A DNA stretch of 64,000 nucleotides from Epiperipatus broadwayi. Taxonomy: Eukaryota; Onychophora; Udeonychophora; Euonychophora; Peripatidae. A program made the position numbers and the translations under genes. Positions 1 to 13,863 of the stretch are shown in pieces; position 1 is the first letter of the stretch; each line of letters begins with the position of its first letter. Below the pieces are notes generated by a model, which saw nothing but the letters and a program-made list of their open reading frames with translations, searched no databases and was not told the origin of the DNA. The stretch spans positions 124,001-188,000 of the forward strand of contig JAQFVV010000559.1 in assembly GCA_028023455.1 (NCBI GenBank), read 5' to 3'.

Positions 1-552
1 TGGTATGTAGAATAATAGTCATATCATTTTCTAAAATAATAAGCAATGAGAAATATTTTAAAACTGAGATCCTTATTCGAATTTTATCAGATTAAATAAT
101 AATAATTAGTTATTGCATAAAAATTGATAGATATCAACTGAGAAATTTTAGCTATATGTGTTTAAAAAATTTCACCATTAAATTCTGGTAGGATATGATT
201 TAACTTTGCTATAGAAACTAAGACATGTTATTAATAAGTATAACAACACATCTATTTAGTCTAACATTATGTGTAAACTGACACACCGTGATTGCATAAT
301 GATATTAAATGTTTAAATTTTATATGCTATCTAAATTTACACACGGATTTTAAAAACTTTTTTATTCATAATCATATATCAAATATAAAAGGCTGTTTTT
401 AGCCCAGGCGTGATAATGCATTATGAAATAATAATAATTAGAACTCTCAATAATTATAATGATAATTGCTACTAAAATAAAGGTTTTCTAAACATTTCTT
501 ACCAAATCCACTTCACCTATATGCATTATTGTAAATATATTTTATAACATCA
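1..552. other. AT-rich non-coding DNA
   Basis: I see no gene, RNA or recognisable repeat in this stretch beyond short A/T runs. Confidence 0.6.
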
Positions 553-587
553 TAAATAATAATAATAATAACAACAACAACAACAAC

Positions 588-652
<65 letters not shown>

Positions 653-673
653 CAACAACAACAATAACAACAG
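553..673. repeat. Trinucleotide microsatellite (AAT)n/(AAC)n
   Basis: About 120 bp of AAT units with two interspersed AAC blocks, directly visible. The switch between AAT and AAC suggests point mutation followed by local expansion. Confidence 0.97.
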
Positions 674-1529
674 ATAAGAATAAATCATAAACTATAATTA
701 CATAATAATAAGAATAATTTCAAATTTATAAAACCTAAACATATGCTATATTTTGTTTACTCATGGAAATTAAAGACTAAAAGTTCTTTCATTTTAAAAT
801 GAAATTAATCCTTTTAACTGAAGAGCCCTTTTGCGATTTTCCTTAATAAAATATACCACAACACAATCTTTTATTACAGTAGATAAACTAAATATGCACA
901 CAACAGTCCTGAGCAGAATTGTCCAGAACTGAAATATAAATTTAAGGAGAAATGAAATAAGAGCAGGCATTATAAAGTCAGCAATAAACAGTTCCTTTAT
1001 TAATTCAAACATTATTTTGTTAGTGTTAAAGCATGATGTGAATTTGAATTATTTCTTCATTAGAAGGCAATGAAAATATTCTTTAAATAAATAGATAGAT
1101 GAATTCTAAATTAATAAATTGTAATAAAAATAAAGTATTTTATACACTAACAAAGGTTTTTCTAATATATTGAGAAAGTCAATTCAGAAGACATTTTCCT
1201 TTATTAGAATTATATAAAGCAGTTTAAAACTATTGCATTTTATCTTGTTTTTAAGACTGGTAATAATTTTTAAACCATTCATTACTGTAGATCTTTTAAT
1301 TTGATAAAATATAATGGTTTTTAAACTTATTTCCAATAAATTAAGATTGATATTCTTTTATTAAATATATTATCTGCATAATTATTTATTTAAAATCTGA
1401 ACTTTTTCAAGATATAACAGATAACTTCATTAATAATTAGAATCAGTGTCTGTAACGAATTTAAAATTCATGCATTAAAGCTTTAAATGCAATGATTAAT
1501 AGCAAAAAGAAAGAATTAACTAAAAGTCT
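674..1529. other. AT-rich non-coding DNA
   Basis: No supported gene. A 72-codon open frame on the - strand (794-1012) has no family resemblance and the hydrophobic composition expected of translated AT-rich DNA. Confidence 0.55.
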
Positions 1530-1959
1530 ATATGATAATATTAAATCGTGCTATCACACTTCCAACGTAAAGCTGTCCACAAATAGAAAATTAAATTAAA
1601 TGGCTGAGCGCTTTCAAGAAGATGTACTTCTCATATTCATGCCAGTTATGATTCTTTCTTTGAAATCATTATATAAATAAATACGATATGCAAATTCTAT
1701 GTAAATGAGTCACTAAGACCATCTTTTAGATATAGCAAAACATGCATCATTACGATTAATGGCGAAGGAGTCCTCTGCTATAAAGTAAGCTTCTTTTACC
1801 TTTCGCCTAATATCATGCTTCTCAGTACAAACTAATTTTGCAGATGCAGGTTCGAACACATGTCCTGACAATTTTTGACATTGTGCAAAAATTTAGTTTT
1901 CTATTTGTTGCTACAGCTTTACGTTGGAAGTGTGATAGCACGAATTAATATTATCATAT
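1530..1959. mobile_element. MITE with 47-bp terminal inverted repeats
   Basis: The arms at 1530-1576 and 1913-1959 are inverted copies of each other. The inner 31 bp (1546-1576 against 1913-1943, starting TCGTGCTATCACACTTCC) match perfectly, and the outer part matches with a single difference. The 430-bp interior has no ORF, so the element is non-autonomous and would need a transposase in trans. TTAA occurs within both arms (1541-1544 and 1945-1948), but identity continues outside it, so a piggyBac-type target duplication is not shown. The interior also contains GGTTCGAACAC near 1847, close to a Pol III B-box, without a well-placed A-box. Superfamily unassigned. Confidence 0.85.
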
Positions 1960-3179
1960 TGAAGACAAACGTAAAGTATAAATCTACAGGTTATTACTAA
2001 ACATCTATAATAAGTTTAAAATACACATACACATTTCTTAATGTCACATCAGTTTCCAAGAATTTTTTCATTCAAGATGATTTATAAATTTTTTAAGAAA
2101 TAATATTGTTGCATCTTTCAGTGATATATTATTTCATGGATAGATGAAAAACACATGGCAGAGAAGCATCACAAGGATAACTTTAACTTCTTACTAGACA
2201 TTTAAACTGATACAAATAAACAATTTAAAATAAAATGGACTGAAAAATTTTTAAAACTGATTAAGGGAAAAATAAGGCTAATTTTTTAAAGATGTGTTTT
2301 TATTTTCAGTTTTCCTTTTTATAAACACCTGTGCATTGTTTTTTTTTATTATTACAACGTTGTACTATGGTATAATTCAACAATCCAATTGAAGTATTAG
2401 GGTGGAATCTTTAAACATTAGTGTAATTTTAACCTTTCTAATTATCTAGGTCATTTATTTATAGACTTTTTGACCTTGAACTTACTAATTAAAACTTTCA
2501 AAACGTGATGTCTAGACTATAATTAACACATAAAATTAATTTCATTAACTTTATTTAATTATCAAATAAACTATTTATTTACCTTCAACCCTTTAATAAT
2601 AAAAATTATTATTTAATTAAATCAAACTTATTTTATTCAAAATAAACCCTCTTTTACCTTTTAAGAATTCCTTAATATATTGTCATTATTTAAAGTACCC
2701 TTTCTATAAAATATATTACTTTTAATAATCCCTTTTAAATTTTTTAATATATCTACACACATGCACAACATATGCACACACATATACACAAAATATAATC
2801 ATCATTTTAAAAACAATGAAATTAAACTACTTATAAAAACTTATTTCATTTAAAATCTCTTTTAACTTAGCCATCTTTAAACTTAAGGTTTTAAATGTTA
2901 ACTTTAAAAAGATATTACCCTAATATCTTTTAAAATACTACTTTAAATGTATTTTATTTTGAAAACTAGCAAAATAGAAACTTTAACACAAATAAATCAT
3001 ACTTTACAATTAGCAACACAAATTTTATTCACTGCTTTAATTTAAAACATAGCATTCCTCAAACTAACTTTTATCTAGGTTTACACTATTACATTTTGAT
3101 GCTTTAAACAAATATTAAATAAGTTAATTGACATTACTTTAGCACATTATTATCCAAGCATGTTTAACAGACTATTTTA
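1960..3179. other. AT-rich non-coding DNA
   Basis: No gene or clear repeat seen. Composition is extreme A/T with short homopolymer runs; a CA-rich patch lies near 2755-2790. Confidence 0.6.
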
Positions 3180-3528
3180 TTAGGTAGCTGTGGAGTATGG
3201 GCTCAATGGACACAAGAGGTGCTAATTTTGTTTCAACACCCAGAAGTATCCAGGGTAGGGGCCAAAAGCAGTGATGCTTATTCTTGTTAGTTGCTGGTAG
3301 CAGATGACGTAAGCTAAATGGGATTATGCATGGCAACCAGCACTGCCAAGTGGGAAGCTTTGTTGTCAGCTAGCTGGTGGGAGGTTCCTGTGCTTACGCA
3401 TGGTGAACAGTGCCACCTAGCAGCTGGAACAAGCAGCACTGCTTTTGACCCCTACCTTGGATACTTCTGATTGTTGACACAGAAACAGCACCTCTTGTGG
3501 CCATTGAGTTCACACCACAACTACCTAA
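3180..3528. mobile_element. Foldback/MITE-like inverted repeat element
   Basis: The left arm from 3180 (TTAGGTAGCTGTGG) and the right arm ending at 3528 are inverted copies over roughly 115-130 bp with scattered mismatches. Shared blocks include CACAAGAGGTGCT, AGAAGTATCCA and AAAAGCAGTG. The middle (3290-3420) also has partial inverted similarity, so the whole element could fold into one long hairpin. It is GC-richer than its surroundings, consistent with insertion. No coding capacity. Confidence 0.85.
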
Positions 3529-4521
3529 GGTTTTATATAGCTTAACAGTAATGTTTATGTAGAAAAAATTTAAAGTCATAAATTATATTTAACACTTCTG
3601 GGATAAATATATATATATATCACAGTTTATAAATAATAAAGTACTTTCAAATGGCTTATTGATAAAATAGATGCACTATACAAATAAAATTCTTTGACTG
3701 AAGGCAGGTTGAGTGAATTAGACAATAAAATACTATGAACAAAATTATCTTTGGTGAGAGTTTGTCCTTGCTTGCTACTTTGGTAACCAATTTATTATAA
3801 CATATTTGTTTGTGTTGATTAGCACAATAGTAGAGCGATTAAAAGATTTTTACTTTGAAGATTAATTTTTCTCTTTTCATGCTCAATATTACGTAATTTT
3901 CCTATCAACAGGCTATTTAATTTTTTAATCAGCTTAATTTAAGGGTTACATCAAAAGGTTTAATCAGTTGCATTTTATTAATATACCATTAATTGATAAA
4001 TTGGATAAAAATGAATTAAAACTAGACAAAAAGTTTTTTAGTATACGTTTATCTAAAACCTATTTTTAAAATTAATATTACACTATACAGCCACAAATTA
4101 TAAAAGCATTAATAGTGAAGACAAAAGGTTCAATGATTATATATATACTCCTGATATCACTGCTAGTATAGATAATTAAAATGCCTTTTAGCTACAGTAT
4201 ATGACAACTCTTTCTCTCGCTTTCTATATATGTATTAGTAATTATGAAAACACTCCTTGATTTAAATATAACAGATTATGCACATGCGTATATGAATATG
4301 CTTTTCTAAGTAACCAATAAATAATTCACAAAGCATATTCATATATGTATGTCTATAGTAGTCTTTAGTTGTAAGTAATAATAGCCACAAATCTGGTGCT
4401 TGGCATTGAAAATGTATTAGGCTAAATAAAATTGGTATTCTAGTTCAAATTCACTGGATATTTCATAAAGCATATTTGTATATGTATGCATATAGATTTC
4501 TATTCATGTATGACAATTTTC
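3529..4521. other. AT-rich non-coding DNA
   Basis: No gene seen. A stretch at 4385-4435 (GCTTGGCATTGAAAATGTAT and following) resembles the sequence just beyond the right end of the palindrome at 5301-5904, suggesting a related repeat fragment. Confidence 0.5.
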
Positions 4522-4721
<200 letters not shown>

Positions 4722-4784
4722 TCATTTGAACTTTTTTATTTTTTATGAATATATAATTCAATTTATTAATTTTATTCTTTTCTG

Positions 4785-4905
4785 AATTTAAAATTGCTTC
4801 AAATGTGTTTTAGCAGTAATGTTGCTATCAATCACCATTGATAATTCTCAAAGATAAATCACTTTTTACTCTAATGTTCATTAATAATTTTTATCATAGG
4901 TGTAA
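4785..4905 (+). repeat. Partial copy of the 5119-5290 MITE
   Basis: TGCTTCAAATGTGTTTTAG and the following 100 bp match 5129-5245, including TTTTTACTCTA.TGTTCATTAATA, with substitutions and small indels. The right inverted arm is missing. Confidence 0.7.
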
Positions 4906-5118
4906 ATTATAGATAAAAATAGATCTATTTTATTTCAACCCTGAATTGTAATATAGATTTAAACCCAAAAATTATTTTTACAAGCACTAGGATTTAGAAT
5001 ATAACAACTTTTTAAAATTCTGTGACTAATATTTCAGCTTCCTCAGAGAGTTTATATGATATATTTCAATTTTTTTATGGATTTATAATGCAAGCAAATT
5101 AATGTGTTGCATCATATT

Positions 5119-5290
5119 CATGTAAATTAGCTTCAAATGTGTTTTAGAAATAATGTTGCTAGGGAAACTATCAATTGCCATGGATAGTACTGAGGACTAA
5201 AGTATTTTTTACTCTATTGTTCATTAATAGCTTTTATCATAGTTTCCATAGCAAAATCACTGGAAAACACACATGAAGCTAATTTACATG
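5119..5290. mobile_element. Short palindromic MITE
   Basis: The arms at about 5119-5146 (ATGTAAATTAGCTTCA...) and 5263-5290 are inverted copies, and the pairing continues inwards through TTGCTA.GGAAACTAT. At 172 bp there is no coding capacity. A truncated relative sits 330 bp upstream. Confidence 0.78.
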
Positions 5291-5300
5291 GATACAACTC

Positions 5301-5904
5301 TGCCTGAGCACCATAATCATAACTTTCTTATTTTGTTGCATTGCTGTTTCTTATAAAATCTTTTTTAATATTCTAATTATGCAAACAAGATCATTTGCAT
5401 ATTCCACCTGTGTGATAATTGGATACTGTTTTTTTCTGTTTATGATGATCTTATTAACTATGAATCATACCTCTTTTATCTTCCTCTTTCAATCATCACA
5501 TTTTAGGTATACTAAGTTAATACTTTTAAGATTGAAGCTGTGACCATATTCTCTTTCATGATCCTCACAGTGAATTTAGGACCCGCATCACCATCAGAAT
5601 AGGGCAGCATCAAGAAAACTTTGAATATAGGTACATGTCCTGGGATCATGAAAGAGAATATGGTCATGGCTTTAATCTCCAAGGCATTAACCTAGTATTT
5701 GTAGAATGCAAAGACTGAAAAAGAAAGGTAAAAAAGGCATGACTCACAGCTAATCATAAGAATGTCATAAATATGAGAGAACAGTATCTAACTATCACAC
5801 ATGTAGAATATGTAAATGAGACCATTTGCATAATCAGAATAATAATAATTATATAAGAACAGCAATGCAATGAAATAAGAAAGCTATGATTATGGTTCTT
5901 GGCA
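5301..5904. mobile_element. 604-bp foldback element
   Basis: The left arm (about 5301-5570) and right arm (about 5636-5904) are inverted copies. Matching blocks include CACCATAATCATAACTTTCT with its complement near 5880-5898, and CCATATTCTCTTTCATGATC near 5547 with its complement near 5645-5665. The roughly 65-bp centre is unpaired. Homology stops abruptly outside both ends. No ORF of note; a 66-codon frame on the - strand within the right arm is not meaningful. Confidence 0.82.
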
Positions 5905-8376
5905 CTAAAAATATATTCAACCAAATAAATACAAGATAAAGAAGAATAACCCACATCACTAAGTATAAGTATTACACATATATATGTATTACTAATATTA
6001 TTAAGTCATACCCATTTTTTATTAAATTGATCTCAAGTTCTATTGATCATATGAATGATATTCTACTTATTTATAATGTTTTTAACATTATAAAATCTAG
6101 GGTTTAAAAAAATTTAGGAATATGATTACAAAAGATGAATAGATTTCTTGTTTTATTCATTAAGCTGTTATGTTAGAAAACAGTCATAAGACTTTTTTTA
6201 AATATTTTCTCTCAGTTGTATTTACAAAAAAAAAAATGTATTCTTATTGAAAACTTTATGTTTTAGTTAAATTTTATTAAAAATATTAAATTAATAATAG
6301 AAATATTAAAATTAAGTTTCCGATTATAAATCATAAAAACAATAACAATAAAGTCAAATACAAAGATCATATATATTTCCAATGAATTTTTTTCAAAAAA
6401 TCAAATATATTCAAACAAAGCTGTATGTAAACATCATATATCCAAAATTAAATATTCAATAATTTTATCATAAAAGGATATTCATAAGCAAGTAAAAATT
6501 ATATATAGTTTTTCTATTAACATTAATGAAAAAAGCTGTGCAGATATAAAAGTATATTTTTTTCCTAAGAAGAATTTTTCCTCTTTTCTCTTGATATTTT
6601 GATTACTGTTGGCATTTAAGTGCAATAGTTTAAACTAAAATTTTAATTGTTAAATGGTTTCAACCATAAAATTTCATAAAAGATTAAATTTTCATTGACA
6701 TTAGCGATTTATGTGAATTCTGTTCATTGAAATCTTAAACTGCAAATTATAACACCAAAGTAGGTTGTCAGGATTCTATATTTCAGGTTAAATCTAAGAT
6801 GTCAAACTAGCAATTAAAAAATAACTATAAATGAATACCAGTAAAATAAAAAATATGAATTCCACACACATGCACAAATACACACGTAAATATATTAAAT
6901 AGATTAATGCTCTCTCACTGATGCTGAGTAAATAAAATATTATCAATGTTGGAGTGTTAATCTAGTTAGTATATAATATTAACTGGGAAAGGTTTATATA
7001 TATAAGTAATAGAAATGATATTTCTCTAAACACTATATTTAATAAAAGAACAAAGAGAGTTAAAGATATAAAAAAATACAAAAAAAAATATGAAAGAAAT
7101 AAAATTTTACTCATTGTCATAATTAAGTAACTATAATAATAAAATTAAAAACAATATTTTAGATTTAATATAAAAATTATTTCATTAAGAACAGCAAATA
7201 AATTGAGGAAAAATTAAAATTAAAATCTAGTATTAATGTACATAACAAAGTATTTATAGTTTTGTTTTAAAAATAAAAATGCCACTTATAGCTAAATGTA
7301 TATATAAAATATAAGGTGAAACTAAAAAATTTTGAAAATGAAATATTTAACAAATATAACTTTGTTGAACATGGAAACAAGAGCCTCTTTCTATTCTATT
7401 ACATGGTTCTACTTTGTAATGTAATTAAAAATACAATTAGAATTGTGTGTGAAAAGATTCATGTGTTTTTTTTGTTAAACAAAATTCCACAATGTAAAGT
7501 CTTTAGGAAAAATGTATCTGCATTATATATAAAGTTTTTAGCCATTTATTTCTATATAGCCAACATTCAACACACAAAAAAGTACTTTTTAATGATAATT
7601 TGTCACATCAATCATGAGTAATTTATACTCACCAATTTAATTAACTATCAACTATTTGCTATAGCAATCTTTAAATATTTTCAATTTTTTTAAATGTGGC
7701 CAATTTATAAGGATATTGATACCATAGAATATTGATATCACAACAACATTATCTTCATAAAATAAATGTTGAGTTTTACACCAAGAAAAAAACTACTGTA
7801 TAATATTTTGATGATGGACAATAAAAATGCAATTATAATAAATAAAAAAATATAACTTATCTAATTTTGGTTCAATATCATCATATTGCAATCTGAAAAA
7901 ATAATTTCTCACACAGGTTTTCATATAAATATAAACAATTTTCATAAAAAATACAAATTTCATTTAGCATATAATTAAAAATAAACTTTCACTATTTATA
8001 GTTTTAAAATGCACTAAAAATAAATAAAAATGTCCCTAAGTTACCTAAAAAATAATTTTTATTTAACTAATTTTTATTAGTATTTTTTATACAATAGAAA
8101 TATTTTCTTTTTTCCAGGCAAAATTTACATTAAAATTTTAATCTAATTTTTATTTAATTAAAATATTTTTATAAAAAAATAATTGACTGTTGATTTTTAA
8201 AATGTTTTTTAAACAGCATTGAAAAAAAAAACCTAAAAGTTTTATTTGATAGATACTTACAAATGTAAAAACATACACTGATAACATTACATAAAGTGTA
8301 GCAAAATAAATTTTAAAATGTATGTTAATTTAATTTAATTTGTACAACTTTTAATTTAATTTAACCATTTATAATT
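5905..8376. other. AT-rich non-coding DNA
   Basis: No gene recognised. A 101-codon + strand frame at 7316-7621 has no family resemblance and lysine/asparagine/isoleucine-heavy composition typical of chance ORFs in AT-rich DNA. Confidence 0.55.
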
Positions 8377-8384
8377 CAATAAAA

Positions 8385-8754
8385 TAGTGTTTTCCAAACT
8401 TATTCTATTGTGGAACACTTTATAAATCCTAAAATTTGAACGGAATATTTTGGTTTTGTGATAGAAAGATAGGTTTGGATTTTTCACTTTTAATAACAAA
8501 TAATGTAAATAAGTATATGAGTTAAAAAATACAGTAAACACTTATTCCAAAATTTTAGTTACACAAAACAGAACTCTTGAAAATAATAAACAAATAAACA
8601 ATAACAAAAAAAAAAAAACCAATAAATAATTAATAACATTTTTAATAACAATGTTTTTAGGTCTTTGAATTACAAATTTCTTTAATGCTACAGAACACTT
8701 ATTAACCTTCTATGGAACATCAGTGTTCCATGGAACATAGTTTGGGGAATGCTG
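8385..8754. mobile_element. Non-autonomous hAT-like DNA transposon
   Basis: The left end TAGTGTTTTCCAAACTTATT and the inverted right end CAGCATTCCCCAAACTATGT are imperfect terminal inverted repeats of the CAG.G.T.CCCAAAC type common in hAT elements. Flanking octamers CAATAAAA (8377-8384) and CAATAGAA (8755-8762) differ at one base, fitting an aged 8-bp target duplication. The 370-bp interior has no transposase. Confidence 0.72.
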
Positions 8755-8995
8755 CAATAGAATATTAATCTCACACAACATATTAATTTAAAATGGTAGC
8801 CATAAAATGTAAACATATCACTTTTTTAAAAAAAATCACAATATATATATATATAGGTATCACATGCTATATTTACACACTTTATATATTTTTGTTATTA
8901 ATAATATGTTTAATAAAATGTTTATTTATTAAATATTTTTAATTTTAAACTTTTATTTTTATATGAAATTTTACATATTTTTTTTTGATCTTGAG

Positions 8996-9495
8996 NNNNN
9001 NNNNNNNNNNNNNNNNNNNNNNNNNNNNNNNNNNNNNNNNNNNNNNNNNNNNNNNNNNNNNNNNNNNNNNNNNNNNNNNNNNNNNNNNNNNNNNNNNNNN
9101 NNNNNNNNNNNNNNNNNNNNNNNNNNNNNNNNNNNNNNNNNNNNNNNNNNNNNNNNNNNNNNNNNNNNNNNNNNNNNNNNNNNNNNNNNNNNNNNNNNNN
9201 NNNNNNNNNNNNNNNNNNNNNNNNNNNNNNNNNNNNNNNNNNNNNNNNNNNNNNNNNNNNNNNNNNNNNNNNNNNNNNNNNNNNNNNNNNNNNNNNNNNN
9301 NNNNNNNNNNNNNNNNNNNNNNNNNNNNNNNNNNNNNNNNNNNNNNNNNNNNNNNNNNNNNNNNNNNNNNNNNNNNNNNNNNNNNNNNNNNNNNNNNNNN
9401 NNNNNNNNNNNNNNNNNNNNNNNNNNNNNNNNNNNNNNNNNNNNNNNNNNNNNNNNNNNNNNNNNNNNNNNNNNNNNNNNNNNNNNNNNNNNNNN
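8996..9495. other. Assembly gap (500 N)
   Basis: Exactly 500 N. The round number suggests a scaffolding gap of unknown true size. Confidence 0.99.
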
Positions 9496-12400
9496 TTGTA
9501 TCAATCTATTAAAAAAATTTTAAATTTAAGATATTTAGCTATATGATGTTAGTTTTATTATAACAATCTTTCAAAAAGTGTAATTAAAGTAATTCATGAG
9601 TATTTGATATGTAGAAATTGTGCTGATGCTTGAGAGATTTTTCAATGGGACATATATGGTAAACTGTTTCATAATCAATGAGCATTAATAAATTAATAAA
9701 TGAATGTTTAAAGGATTTAAAAAGAACAAGTTAAAATTTAAATGCATATATTTATTGTTGATAAAGATTTAATATTTAATAAATGTAAATATAATATTTT
9801 AATTAGTAGTACATTAATAGAAGATTAATATTTGATTTTACTAATAATTTAAGTATTATTTTAAAATATTGTAAGATATTGTTTATTTTTAAAAATATTT
9901 TATTTTTTAAAAAATGAAATTGTTAGTCTATTTTTAGATTATTACAAGCGCTTGTAGGGGGCTCTAGTTTTGTAAAACAACGTTAATTGGGGTGACACAT
10001 ACACATAAAGTTGGTTTTTTTTAAAGGCAATTTAAAATCTGTGTTATAAAATTTATGTTATTATATTGGCTATCACGAGATAAAAATAAAATAATTAAAG
10101 TGAAATATTAAATCTGATTTTTAAAATACTGCTTAAAAACATAACTTAATAAAATAGACTTAATTTATTTATTAAAATAATCTTATAAAAGTTAAAAAAT
10201 GAAATAAAGTAAGAAAGAATATTTTTAAAAATGTTTAATGGATTTAAATAAATGATAAAGATTAATTTAAGAATTTAATAATGTGATAAATAATAAATAT
10301 TAAATAAGTCATTATTTATTTTTAATTCTGTCTTGTTGGTTTAAATATGTTAATAAGCTTGAAGGTGTTGATTGTTTAATTTACTAACTGGTGCAGAAGT
10401 TTCTTCTGTATAAAACCAAGGTTCAATTGTTCGAGGGGGATTGAAATTTTAAAGTAAAGTAAAGTTATTGGTATTGGCAATTTATAGACGCCTAAAAATC
10501 GCTTAAATTATAAGAGATACTTAAAATAATTATAAAAGTTAATTTAAGAAATATGTGCGTTATTTCAATCAGTAATTTCATTGATCGTTTCTATTGAAGC
10601 TCAGTTTACTATCAAAGGTCATAATAACACTAGTGATAAAATGTACAGGAGACTTTATACGCAATTTAACAAATGCTGGATTAACTAGGAGAGTTACTTA
10701 GATGCATAAAAGTAATAATGCTGGACTTTTTAAATTTAAAAGCTGATTGTAATTAGTTTTATAAAACAGAATATTTAAAAGAATGAGAAATACTTTTTAT
10801 GAAGAAAAGTCTTGTAAATAATAAATTTAAGTATATCTTGATAAAGATAGATAATTAACAGTAATTATATAAATACGTTGCCTTGTTAAGTCTTTACGAT
10901 TGAAAGACTAAATTTTGATAGTTTTAAAAAGGCAAATAAATCGAAAAATTTAATTGGCAGAGGGCATTATTATAAAAATTATATGTTAGAAAGTCTGAAC
11001 GCTTGGATCAGACAGAAGAATTCCAGTTAATCTTACCTAAATATTTGTTAAGGAATGCTAAATCAAATATACGTGGATATCCAAATCAATTAAAATAATT
11101 AAATAAGAACTTTGTAAATTATAGACTAATTCTAAAAATAATAACTTTTAAATAATAATATTTTTTTTTTCCTCAAAAAAAAGAAATGAATCGATCTTAT
11201 AAACTATTTTAATTTTATTTTGTTTATGAACTGACTTTTCTTTATTTTTAAAAAGAACGTTTTCATTTATTTCATAAAACTTTTAAAAAACACCGTGATA
11301 CCGAAAAGGAAGTAATGTTTGGTGAAAATTTGTGCCTAGGAAAAGAACAATTATAGTGAAAAGAAGACAATCGTTGGATTTTGCTGTAATATGCTTTTAT
11401 TTATTAACTAACATAAATATTTAATTAATTATTAATTTATTAAAAGATAGGAAAGGTACATTTATTTTTTATTAATAATAACTAAATATTAATATAACTT
11501 TTCATTGCATAAAGTTTATTTTATAATTATACAACACATAATATTTTAAAGAATAATTGTTGGAGTGCGGGAATGTGAAATTATTTTGAAACTGTATTTT
11601 AGAGAACATCGTGCAGGACGGACTGTACATTGAAGTATCATTTATGGTAAAATTATGTAATAATAATAATTTGATGTATTTGCAAGGGCCTTTTAGATCA
11701 ACCAAATGTTATTGATTGTTGAATGAATGTATTAGTGTGTTTAACACATACATGCATAAGATTAATAATAGCAGTTTTATTTTAATATGCATACTTTAAA
11801 ATTGATGATGTAAATTTAAGTTCGACATAATATGAGAACCTAAACCATTATATGATTCTTTGTGGAGTTAATTTTAATGTTTTTGTTACAATATTAAAAT
11901 TAAATTTATTATATTACTGTAAGTTATTTATTTATTTTCAGGTTAGTAAGAGATGCTAATAAAATCTGGTATTTTATTTTTTATTTTTATTAGATAAGTA
12001 AGTTAATTTATGTAAGAAATTTATATTTTGGATTGAAGGCTTATTTATATTAGATGATGAGGTATAAGAGTTTGGATAATTATTTTTTTTTTTTTAATTG
12101 GTCATCTATTTTTCTGAAGTTAAATAAGGTTAAAAATGACTTTTTTAGTTAGAAGTTTTTTTAGGAAGGAATATATGAATAATAAGTAAAGAAGAGTAAT
12201 AGTTTAAATATTAAAAGAATCATAGAATTTTGTTTAACATTATATTTTATAAAAAGTTGAAATTATTGTTGAATAATTTTAAAATATTATTTAAGAGACT
12301 ATATGTATTGCATATTTTGATAAGACATGTGTAAGTATGACATTACATCCGGAGTGACATAAATAATTATAATCAATAATTGTTATTATATTACAAAGTT

Positions 12401-13775
12401 ATATCAGTTTATACATTAATTGATCTTTGAGTAATATTAATGACAAAATGATATTAATAGTCATACTAGTACATTATAATCTATAAATAGCAGTAAGACT
12501 TCAATGGAATAGCATTTTGATTCATTAAGAGTACATGTTCTATTTTGCATATATGCTACATGAATGATATCTCACGTAAAACCTTTCTTGTATTAATTGA
12601 TGATATAATGATGTTTATTAAAATTGAAAGTCATAACCTTAATTAAATGTTATTGATTGAGAGACATTTTGATGAATGTATAAATTATTCTATTTATGAT
12701 TAACAAGGAGAATAGTAACAGTGTAAAAAAACTTTGTATTATTATTTTCTTTTATTTTTGTTTTTATTTTCTTTAGTTCCATTTGTAATGTAAATAGTGT
12801 AAATAAGTTATTTGTTAAAGTTGATGTAAATAAATTTGTTTAAGTTGCTTTGAAGGTATGTCAATTCATTCTTTTACACCACAGCATTTGACGACAGAGA
12901 ATTTGAATGTACATAATATTTGCACAATATGAATGTTATTATTTTATTATTTGAGAAAGAAACACAATATTTTATTAATATAATTTATAGAAATTGATTG
13001 ACATTAACATATAATATTACAATGGTCACAAAAGTAATTATAATGCACAATATAAGAGTATAATATTATTTATTGACACAAATTGTTAAATTTATAAGAT
13101 TTTGGTTTATTTTTTAAAATTAAGATACTATATGGAAATGAAAGACATGTATATGATTCACTTATTTTCTTAGTGATTAATAGTACAATCAAACAGATAA
13201 GATTAAGCTATACACTAAAGATTATTATTGTTAGTTATTGTTATTAGGATAAGTTAGGTGTATTTAGGTTTGATATTAAATCCCTTATCATTCCTATCTA
13301 CATGAAATGTATTATTACTTTTAAGATAATTGGGAAGAACATGAGATTGTTTAATTTTATTTCCTTAACAAAAGGTTGAGATTTATTTATCTATTATTAT
13401 TAAAGATGGTTCATTTATCAAAAGTCATAAGGGTGCTGTAGGGTTAATAATAAGATGATCAAGAAGTAGTAGTTTTATGTATTGTGATTTGAGGACAATG
13501 TCCCTGGAGAGACATTGGCTCAATGTAAAGTCAATTACTAATTGTTACTTCACTTCACAGTCTCATGATTTTAGTAGATGCTTATTTAATTAGTACCATA
13601 ATATTGAACTATATTAATTTGGATAAGTTATAATAAATCTAATAAGATATAATATTATCAAAAATATATTAAAAGATGTTTATACATGTTTTTACAACTT
13701 AAGTCATAAATATTTGTTATTAATTTAGATCATATTTTAAATTATATTAACTCCTTTATTTTGAAGTGAGGTTCA
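9496..13775. other. AT-rich non-coding DNA
   Basis: No supported gene, RNA or repeat found over 4.3 kb apart from simple A/T runs. A 67-codon - strand frame at 11502-11705 is not recognisable. Confidence 0.55.
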
Positions 13776-13797
13776 TAATATATATATATATATATAT

Positions 13798-13860
<63 letters not shown>
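13776..13860. repeat. (AT)n dinucleotide microsatellite
   Basis: Continuous AT repeat interrupted once near 13797-13801, self-complementary. Confidence 0.97.

Positions 13861-13863
<3 letters not shown>

Noticed and set aside
7316-7621. A 101-codon ORF
   Set aside because: K/N/I/F-rich with no domain or homologue-like pattern; expected by chance in AT-rich DNA.
8963-9523. Long open frames across 8963-9523
   Set aside because: They consist of N; the frame is open only because the gap has no stops.
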